The notes under the pieces: generated by a model
What the model was told of the DNA's origin: nothing
Databases searched by the model: none
What the model saw: the letters and a program-made list of their open reading frames with translations, nothing else
Shown here: piece after piece, positions 58,165 to 64,000 of the stretch
How positions within the stretch are numbered: the first letter of the stretch is position 1
How the letters are laid out: every line of letters begins with the position of its first letter
Translations under genes and position numbers: made by a program
NCBI RefSeq assembly: GCF_023208015.1
Contig: NZ_CP051627.1
Location: forward strand, 1,860,001 to 1,924,000
Direction: 5' to 3'
Length of the DNA: 64,000 nt
Origin: Thermobifida alba
Lineage (GTDB): Bacteria; Actinomycetota; Actinomycetes; Streptosporangiales; Streptosporangiaceae

Positions 58165-59799
58165 ATGTCCCCGAACTGGTGGCACGACGCGGTCATCTAC
58201 CAGGTCTATCCACGCAGTTTCGCCGACTCCGACGGCGACGGCCTCGGCGACCTGCCCGGCCTCGTCCACCGCCTGCACCACCTCGCCGACCTGGGGGTGG
58301 ACGCGCTGTGGCTCTCCCCGTTCTACCCCTCCCCGCTCGCCGACGGCGGCTACGACGTCGCCGACTTCTGCCAGGTGGACCCGCGCCTGGGCACCCTGGC
58401 CGACTTCGACGCCCTGGTGGAGCGCGCACACCGGCTGGGCCTGCGCGTCATCGTGGACATCGTCCCCAACCACACCTCCGACCGGCACGAGTGGTTCCGG
58501 CAGGCGCTGGCCGCCCCGCCCGGCTCGGCGGAGCGGGACCGCTACGTCTTCCGCGACGGCCTCGACCCCGACGGGTCGCGGCCGCCCAGCAACTGGCAGT
58601 CGATGTTCGGCGGCCCCGCCTGGACCCGGGTCGCCGACGGCCAGTGGTACCTGCACCTGTTCGCCCGCGAGCAGCCCGACCTGAACTGGTTCGACCCCCG
58701 GGTGCGCGCGGAGTTCCGCGACATCCTGCGTTTCTGGTGCCGCCGCGGCGTGGACGGGTTCCGCATCGACGTGGCCAACGCGCTCGTCAAGGACCTGTCC
58801 GAGCCGCTGCGCGAGGTGCTGCCGCACCACGACCCCACCGGGGTGGACCCCTTCACCACCAACCCCGACCACCCGCACTGGGACCGGCCCGAGGTCCACG
58901 AGATCTACCGGGAGTGGCGGCGTGTCCTCGACGAGTTCGACCCGCCGCGGATGGCCGTGGCCGAGGCGTGGCTGCCCAGTGAGCGCCTGGCCCGCTACCT
59001 GCGCCCCGACGAGCTGCACCAGGCGTTCAACTTCGGTTTCCTGCGCTGCCCGTGGGACGCGGCCGCCTACCGCCGCGTCATCTCGGCCAGTCTCGCCGAC
59101 GCGGCGGCCGTGGGGTCCCGGGCGACCTGGGTGCTGTCCAACCACGACGTGGTGCGTCCGGTGTCGGTGCTGGGGCTGCCCGGGGGCGTCGACCTGGACG
59201 CCTGGCTGCTCAGCGACGGTGCCGATCCCAAGGCCGACCTGGCCCTGGGGCGGCGGCGGGCCCGCGCGGCGGCGCTGCTGGAACTCGCGCTGCCCGGCTC
59301 CGCCTACCTCTACCAGGGCGAGGAACTGGGCCTGCCCGAGGTCGCGGACCTGCCCGCCGACGTGCTGCAGGACCCCACCTGGGAGCGCAGCGGCCGCACC
59401 GTCAAGGGCCGTGACGGCTGCCGGGTGCCGATCCCCTGGGAGCGGACCGGGCCGTCCTTCGGTTTCGGCGCGGCGCCGGGCTGGCTGCCGCAGCCGGACG
59501 ACTGGGGGGAGCTGTCGGTGCGGGCGCAGTGGGACGACCCGGGCTCGTTCCTGACGCTGTACCGCAGGGCGCTGCGGCTGCGCCGCGGCTTCCGGTCCGA
59601 CCCCGCCTTCTCCTGGGACGGGCGCTGCGACGGGGGTGATGTGCTGGCCTTCCGGCGCGGCGCGGACCTGTTGGTGGCGGTCAACACCGGCTTCGAGCCG
59701 GTGGCGGTGCCGCCCGGGGAGGTGCTGCTGGCCAGCGCGGAGGTGGAACCGGGGGTCCTGCCGGGGAACACAGCGGTGTGGCTGCGGGTCGCGGACTGA
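58165..59799 (+). CDS. GH13 alpha-glucosidase / oligo-1,6-glucosidase type
   Basis: 544 residues from ATG 58165 (AGGAGA upstream). Intracellular TIM-barrel hydrolase with the alpha-amylase family regions: DIVPNHTSD (region I), GFRIDVANAL with nucleophile Asp202, MAVAEAWL with acid/base Glu267, and LSNHDVVR with Asp328. YQVYPRSFADSDGDGLGDL at the N-terminus is typical of alpha-glucosidases and trehalose-modifying relatives, not secreted amylases; there is no signal peptide. It probably hydrolyses maltose, isomaltose or short dextrins. The MsiK gene 1.5 kb away fits a sugar-use neighbourhood. Confidence 0.92.
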   Translation: MSPNWWHDAVIYQVYPRSFADSDGDGLGDLPGLVHRLHHLADLGVDALWLSPFYPSPLADGGYDVADFCQVDPRLGTLADFDALVERAHRLGLRVIVDIVPNHTSDRHEWFRQALAAPPGSAERDRYVFRDGLDPDGSRPPSNWQSMFGGPAWTRVADGQWYLHLFAREQPDLNWFDPRVRAEFRDILRFWCRRGVDGFRIDVANALVKDLSEPLREVLPHHDPTGVDPFTTNPDHPHWDRPEVHEIYREWRRVLDEFDPPRMAVAEAWLPSERLARYLRPDELHQAFNFGFLRCPWDAAAYRRVISASLADAAAVGSRATWVLSNHDVVRPVSVLGLPGGVDLDAWLLSDGADPKADLALGRRRARAAALLELALPGSAYLYQGEELGLPEVADLPADVLQDPTWERSGRTVKGRDGCRVPIPWERTGPSFGFGAAPGWLPQPDDWGELSVRAQWDDPGSFLTLYRRALRLRRGFRSDPAFSWDGRCDGGDVLAFRRGADLLVAVNTGFEPVAVPPGEVLLASAEVEPGVLPGNTAVWLRVAD

Positions 59800-59931
59800 C
59801 CGGCCGCGGGTGGCGGGGGTCCCGCGCGGTACCGGGAGGAGTGCGACCGAGGCCCTTCTTTACGTTGTAGATTCAGTGACTGGTGCGGGACGGCGCTCCG
59901 GCGGCCGCCCACACGGGGTGGGCTGGGCGGC

Positions 59932-60537
59932 TCAGATCCAGCCCCGCCGCTCCGCAATCGCCACCGCCTCCAGCCTGTTGCGCGCCCCCGTCTTGCCGAT
60001 CGCCGCGGACAGGTGGTTGCGCACCGTGCCCTCCGCCAGGTGCAGGCGGGCCGCGATCTCCGCCGCGCTCGCCCCCCACCGGGCCGCGGCCAGCACCTCG
60101 CTCTCCCGCCCGGTCAGCGGGCTGGCGCCGTGCGTCAGCGACTCCGCGGCCAGGTCCGGGTCGACCACGCGCAGCCCCCGGTGCACCCGCCGCACCGCGT
60201 CCACCAGGTACTCCGGGGTGGCGTCCTTGACCACGAACCCGCTGGCTCCCGCCGCCAGGGCACGTGCCAGATACCCGGGGCGGTCGAAGGTGGTGCACAT
60301 GAGCACCCGGCAGGACGGAAGCGCCCGCACCAGGTCGGCCGCCGCGGTCAGCCCGTCCACCCCTGGCATCCGCACGTCGATGAGCGCCACGTCGGGGCGG
60401 GTGCGCCGGGCCTCGGCGACCACCTGCGCGCCGTCGCCGACCCGGGCCACCACCTCCAGGTCGGGCTCCAGGTCGAGCATGGCGGCCAGGGCCCCGAGCA
60501 CCAGCGCCTGGTCGTCGGCCACCAGGATCCGGATCAC
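59932..60537 (-). CDS. NarL/LuxR-type response regulator
   Basis: 201 residues from GTG 60537, overlapping the kinase stop by 4 bases (GTGA). Receiver domain with ILVADDQALV (acidic pocket), phospho-acceptor Asp in VALIDVRMPGVDG, Thr in LMCTTFD and Lys in FVVKDAT. LuxR-type helix-turn-helix LTGRESEVLAAARWG, then SAAEIAARLHLAEGTVRNHL. Partner of the adjacent DesK-like kinase. The divergent ABC exporter is the probable target. Confidence 0.92.
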   Translation of the reverse strand: MIRILVADDQALVLGALAAMLDLEPDLEVVARVGDGAQVVAEARRTRPDVALIDVRMPGVDGLTAAADLVRALPSCRVLMCTTFDRPGYLARALAAGASGFVVKDATPEYLVDAVRRVHRGLRVVDPDLAAESLTHGASPLTGRESEVLAAARWGASAAEIAARLHLAEGTVRNHLSAAIGKTGARNRLEAVAIAERRGWI

Positions 60538-61649
60538 CGCCGCTCCCCCTCCTCCGGCACGTACGCGAACACCCGGAGCCCGCCGCCCTCGCGCAGCCCC
60601 ACCTCCAGGACGCCGCCCGCCTCCCGCATCCGCTCCGCCAGTCCGTACAGTCCGCTGCCCGGCCGCACCGCGGCCGCGGCCTGCCCGTCGTCGGCGACCT
60701 CCACGGACCGGCGGCCCAGGCGCACCCGCACCGTGCTCGCCCGCGAGTGCCGCACCGCGTTGGTGACGGCCTCCCGTACCACGTACCCGAAAACCGTGCG
60801 CAGCCGCGGGTCGACGTCGTCGACGGTGCCCGGCAGGTCGGCGGCGATCCCGGCGGCGGCCAGCGCCGAGGCCGCGGCGGCCAGCTCGCCGGCGAGCGTC
60901 ACCGTGCGGTAGTCGGCGACCGTGGCGCGCACGTCCGCCAGCGCGGCGCGGGCCAGCTCCTCCACCTCGGCGAGCTCCGCCGCGGCGCGTCCGGTGTCGC
61001 CGGTCGTCTCCAGGACCCGCCGGGCCACGCCCGCCTTGAGCAGGACGGTGGTGAGGCTGTGCCCGAGGATGTCGTGCAGGTCCCGTGCCACGCGGTGGCG
61101 TTCGCGTTCGGCGGCCAGCACGGCGATCTCGTCGCGGGCCGTCCGCAGCGCGGCGTTGGCCTCCACCACGGCGCGCAGCAGCGCGACCGCGGCCGTGGAG
61201 GTGGTCAGCACCAGCAGGGTGGCGACCGCGCTCCGGCCGCCGCCCGCCACCAGTTCCCCCACCGAGGCGGCGGCGACCACCGGCACGGCCGCGGCGGCCA
61301 GCGGACCCGCCGGCAGCAGGGCCGCAGCCACCGCCAGCGCGAACAGCAGCACCCAGGAGGCGTCCGGCCCCAGCGCGGCGGCCAGGACCGCGCCCAGGCC
61401 GAGGGCGCCCAGGCACACCGCCAGGCGTACCGCGAAGCGCGCCCCGGACGCCAGCGGAACCGCGGACACGCACACCAGGGCGTACAGCGCCGCCGTGCCC
61501 GCCACCGCCGCGCGCGTGCGCGGATCGGGCAGGGCGGCGACCGCCGCGGCCCACTCGGGCAGGGTCAGCAGGGCGATCACCGCGCCCGCCGCCGAGGACA
61601 GCACCCGGCCGCGCACCGAGGAGGCGCCGGGTCCGGTACCGGTACGCAC
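60534..61649 (-). CDS. DesK/NarX-like sensor histidine kinase
   Basis: 371 residues from GTG 61649. Four to six N-terminal membrane segments without an extracellular loop of note (intramembrane-sensing type), HisKA_3 dimerisation domain with the phospho-acceptor His in RHRVARDLHDILGHSLT, and a C-terminal ATPase with the N-box REAVTNAVRHSRAS and GSGLYGLAERM. Intramembrane-sensing kinases next to ABC exporters often detect membrane stress or antibiotics. Overlaps the regulator gene, so both are made together. Confidence 0.92.
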   Translation of the reverse strand: MRTGTGPGASSVRGRVLSSAAGAVIALLTLPEWAAAVAALPDPRTRAAVAGTAALYALVCVSAVPLASGARFAVRLAVCLGALGLGAVLAAALGPDASWVLLFALAVAAALLPAGPLAAAAVPVVAAASVGELVAGGGRSAVATLLVLTTSTAAVALLRAVVEANAALRTARDEIAVLAAERERHRVARDLHDILGHSLTTVLLKAGVARRVLETTGDTGRAAAELAEVEELARAALADVRATVADYRTVTLAGELAAAASALAAAGIAADLPGTVDDVDPRLRTVFGYVVREAVTNAVRHSRASTVRVRLGRRSVEVADDGQAAAAVRPGSGLYGLAERMREAGGVLEVGLREGGGLRVFAYVPEEGERR

Positions 61650-61777
61650 GCTCGCATCGTAGGCAGCGGCGGCGCGGCGTACCCGTGACAGCGGTCACGG
61701 TCAGGTCATGACAGCGCCATCAGGCGTCCCGCCGCGTCCCGGCGCACAGTGGAGACGTGACCGGGAGGTGCACGGCG

Positions 61778-62701
61778 ATGATCGAGGTACGGAACCTGAC
61801 CAAGAGCTACGGGCGGCGGACGGTGGTCGAGGACCTGACGTTCACGGTGCCGCCCGGACGGGTGACCGGTTTCCTGGGTCCCAACGGGGCGGGCAAGAGC
61901 ACCACCCTGCGGATGATCCTGGGCCTGGACGCCCCGGACTCGGGTGCCGCACTGGTCAACGGGGTGCCGTACGCCGCGCTGGCCGCTCCGCTGCGTGCGG
62001 TGGGCGCACTGCTGGACGCGGGTGCGGCGCATCCGGGCCGCAGCGCCCGCGCCCACCTGTCCTGGCTGGCCCGCGCGGGCCGGATCGCCCCCGCCCGCGT
62101 CGCCGAGGTGCTGGACCTGGTCGGCCTGGGCGGGGAGGGGCACCGCAGGATCGCGGAGTTCTCCCTGGGCATGCGGCAGCGCCTGGGCGTGGCGGCCGCG
62201 CTGCTGGGCGACCCCGGGGTGCTGCTGCTCGACGAGCCCCTCAACGGGCTGGACGCCGAAGGCATCGTGTGGCTGCGCGTGCTCCTGCGGGACCTGGCCG
62301 CGCGGGGACGCACCGTGTTCGTCTCCAGCCACCTGATGAACGAGATGGAGGCCACCGCCGACCACGTCCTGGTGATCGACTCGGGCCGGCTCGTCGCCGA
62401 CGTGGGGGTGGGCGAGCTGACCCGGCGGGCGGCGGGAGGGCGCGTCACCGTGGCCACGCCGCGCTGGGCCGAGTTGGCGGCGGCGCTGCCGGACGGCAGC
62501 GTCCGGGCGGACGGCGCCGGCAGGCTCACCGTGACCGGCCTGGACGCCGCGGAGGTCGGGGAGGTGGCGGCGCGGCACGGGATCGCCCTGCACGAACTGG
62601 TGCCCCACCGGTCCCGGCTGGAGGACGCCTTCCTGGACCTCACCCGCGACCTGGACAGTCCCCGCGTGTACGCGGCGGCCGACCGTGAGGAGGAGCGATG
62701 A
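61778..62701 (+). CDS. ABC-2 exporter ATPase (DrrA-like)
   Basis: 307 residues from ATG 61778, which has GGGAGG eight bases upstream (an in-frame GTG at 61757 does not). Walker A GPNGAGKST, signature FSLGMRQRLG, Walker B VLLLDEPLNGLD, switch His in VSSHLMNEME. The C-terminal ~90 residues are typical of CcmA/DrrA proteins. Divergent from the two-component system and coupled (ATGA) to the permease gene. Likely exports a lipid or antibiotic, or confers resistance. Confidence 0.92.
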   Translation: MIEVRNLTKSYGRRTVVEDLTFTVPPGRVTGFLGPNGAGKSTTLRMILGLDAPDSGAALVNGVPYAALAAPLRAVGALLDAGAAHPGRSARAHLSWLARAGRIAPARVAEVLDLVGLGGEGHRRIAEFSLGMRQRLGVAAALLGDPGVLLLDEPLNGLDAEGIVWLRVLLRDLAARGRTVFVSSHLMNEMEATADHVLVIDSGRLVADVGVGELTRRAAGGRVTVATPRWAELAAALPDGSVRADGAGRLTVTGLDAAEVGEVAARHGIALHELVPHRSRLEDAFLDLTRDLDSPRVYAAADREEER

Positions 62702-63492
62702 CCACGACCGGGGGTACACCGGTGACGGCGGCGGTGGCCGCCGAGGTGTCCAAGCTGTGGAGCCTGCGCGCCCACCGGAGGGCGGTCCTGGCCGCGCCGG
62801 TGGTGGGCGCGGCCGTGGCCGTGCTGCTGTGCGCGACCGTGCCGGCCACCACCGGCAGGGCGCTGGCCGAGCACTCCCCTGCCGACCTGGTGGCCACCAG
62901 TCTGCTGGGGGTCGACGCCGCGGCCGTGGTGCTGCTGGTGGTGGGCGCGGCCACGGTCGGCGTCGAGTACTCCACCGGGATGATCCGCGCGACGTTGACC
63001 GCGCTGCCGCGCCGGGGCCGCTTCCTGGCGGCCCGGGCCGCGGCGGTCGGCGCGGCGGCGCTGGGCGCGGGCCTGCTCTCCGCGGCGGCGGCGTTCGCCG
63101 CCGGGCAACTGGTGCTGGCGGCGGCCGGCCTGCCCGCGGTGTCGCCGCTGGAGCCCTGGGTGCTGCGGGCGCTGGGCGGCACGGCGCTGACGGTCCCGTT
63201 CCTCGCGCTGGCCGCGGTGTTCCTGGCGGTGGTCCTGCGCGGCACCACCGGAGGGGTGGTGGGCGCGCTGGTCCTGTTGGCCCTGCCGGCCCCGGTGCGC
63301 TGGGGTCCGGACGCCTGGCAGGGCGTCGTCCTGGGGGTGCTGCCGAGCGAGGCGCTGCACTCCCTGGCCGGGCTGACCGCCGCGGACGCGCCGTTCCGTC
63401 TGCCCGCGGCGGCGGCCGCGGCGGTGCTGCTCGGCTGGCTCGTGCCGCTGTACGGCGCGGCCCGGGCCGCGCTGTCCCGCCGGGACGCCTGA
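62698..63492 (+). CDS. ABC-2 exporter permease
   Basis: 264 residues; ATG overlaps the ATPase stop by 4 bases. About six membrane segments of the ABC-2/NatB-like type, with a conserved GVEYSTGMIRATLTALPRRGRFLAARA cytoplasmic coupling region (in part) after helix 2. Works with the ATPase encoded upstream; expression is probably controlled by the divergent kinase/regulator pair. Confidence 0.88.
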   Translation: MTTTGGTPVTAAVAAEVSKLWSLRAHRRAVLAAPVVGAAVAVLLCATVPATTGRALAEHSPADLVATSLLGVDAAAVVLLVVGAATVGVEYSTGMIRATLTALPRRGRFLAARAAAVGAAALGAGLLSAAAAFAAGQLVLAAAGLPAVSPLEPWVLRALGGTALTVPFLALAAVFLAVVLRGTTGGVVGALVLLALPAPVRWGPDAWQGVVLGVLPSEALHSLAGLTAADAPFRLPAAAAAAVLLGWLVPLYGAARAALSRRDA

Positions 63493-63591
63493 GCGGGCCC
63501 GCCCCGCGGCGGCCGCGGTCCGCGGCCGCCGCGGGGCTGTCGTCCGGGGAGTGCGGAAACGTCCCTGGCTGCGCCGCCGCGGCCCCGGGGC

Positions 63592-64000
63592 TCAGCCCAC
63601 CGAGGAGTAGGCGACCACGCCGCGCAGCAGCACGTCGGCGGCCTGGCGGGCCGTGGTGCGCACCCCGCTGTCGGCGGGCGCGGCCTGGGCGATCTGCCCG
63701 AGCAGGTCGATGAGCTGCTTGGTGGAGCGCACGAAGTCGCCCGCGGGCATGCCCGCCTCGTTGAGGATGAGGTCCAGCCGGTCGCCGCGCGCCCACCGGT
63801 AGGTGGGCCACACGAACCCCAGGTCCGGTTCCCGCAGGAACGACACGCGGTGCCGGTGCTCGATGTCGTGCAGCTCGCCCCACAGTCGCACCATGACGCT
63901 CAGCCCCTCCTCGACCGGGCCGGGCGGCACCCGGGGGAAGACGTCGTCGGACCGCCGCGACTCGTACACCAGCGCGGACACGCACGCGGCCAGCTCCTCC
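63592..64000 (-). CDS. DSHCT-domain helicase (HelY/Mtr4-like), C-terminal end only
   Basis: The frame runs off the right edge, so only the last 136 codons are visible. They match the DSHCT domain that ends Ski2/Mtr4-like helicases and mycobacterial HelY: SALVYESRRSDD, WGELHDIEHRHRVSFLREPD, GFVWPTYRWARGDRL, AGDFVRSTKQLIDLLGQIA and the terminal RGVVAYSSVG. In actinobacteria this ~900-residue DEAD/DEAH-type RNA helicase gene commonly lies near tat genes, which are outside the window. Confidence 0.92.
   Translation of the reverse strand, partial: EELAACVSALVYESRRSDDVFPRVPPGPVEEGLSVMVRLWGELHDIEHRHRVSFLREPDLGFVWPTYRWARGDRLDLILNEAGMPAGDFVRSTKQLIDLLGQIAQAAPADSGVRTTARQAADVLLRGVVAYSSVG

Noticed and set aside
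1-64000. tRNA/rRNA genes, CRISPR arrays, prophage or intact insertion sequences
   Set aside because: No cloverleaf-like, rRNA-like or regularly spaced repeat sequence and no transposase or integrase motifs were recognised.

Overview
The window is high-GC DNA with actinomycete gene content. It carries RbpA, WhiJ/AbaA-like DUF397 + DUF5753 regulator sets, paired CYP157/CYP154-type P450s, an MsiK-type sugar ATPase, RsbU-like phosphatases with fused kinase domains, and Rv3235, DUF3099 and DUF8129 family proteins. My inference is a Nocardiopsaceae or other Streptosporangiales chromosome, possibly Thermobifida. No tRNA, rRNA, CRISPR array or intact insertion sequence was seen.

Left part (1-20.3 kb): an AGE-type epimerase cut by the window edge, a cold-shock protein, a YdeP-type molybdopterin oxidoreductase, a large PAS-PAS-GAF-PP2C-HATPase protein, a LysR regulator divergent from a threonine-dehydratase-like enzyme, a family 2 glycosyltransferase, a DUF952 protein and a Xaa-Pro aminopeptidase. 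Then come a ~200-bp inverted-repeat element, a DUF397/XRE/HATPase regulatory triad with a palindromic operator candidate, a phosphoribosyltransferase-hydrolase fusion, an MpaB-like oxygenase and a CYP157-CYP154 pair.

Middle (20.3-30.7 kb) is the most distinctive block. A SAM methyltransferase, a DUF364 protein, a PduX-like GHMP kinase and a cysteine-synthase-like PLP enzyme form a tightly overlapped operon. An MFS exporter diverges on one side. A FecB/FecD/FecC-type ABC importer operon converges on the other. Three 15-bp Fur-family (best read as Zur) boxes sit at exactly the three promoter regions. I read this as a zinc-responsive (or other metal-responsive) metallophore make/export/import locus that needs no NRPS. 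Beside it lie a broken MFS gene and a truncated, frameshifted second copy of the kinase gene.

Right part (31-64 kb): a GH63 mannosyl/glucosylglycerate hydrolase, a methyltransferase, a second GAF-PP2C-HATPase protein, RecD2, an alcohol/formaldehyde dehydrogenase, a WYL regulator, DUF817, a Ser/Thr kinase with a C-terminal membrane domain, a glycerophosphodiesterase, a UMF1 transporter, a solitary CYP157-like protein, RbpA with a textbook sigma-R promoter, and a HAD phosphatase. These are followed by a DUF2975/HTH pair, a second DUF5753/DUF397 pair, FxsA, a decayed aldo/keto reductase, apolipoprotein N-acyltransferase, MsiK, a GT4 mannosyltransferase, a GH13 glucosidase, a NarL/DesK two-component system divergent from an ABC exporter, and the C-terminal end of a DSHCT (HelY-type) helicase. 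Strong GC-rich hairpins separate most convergent gene pairs.
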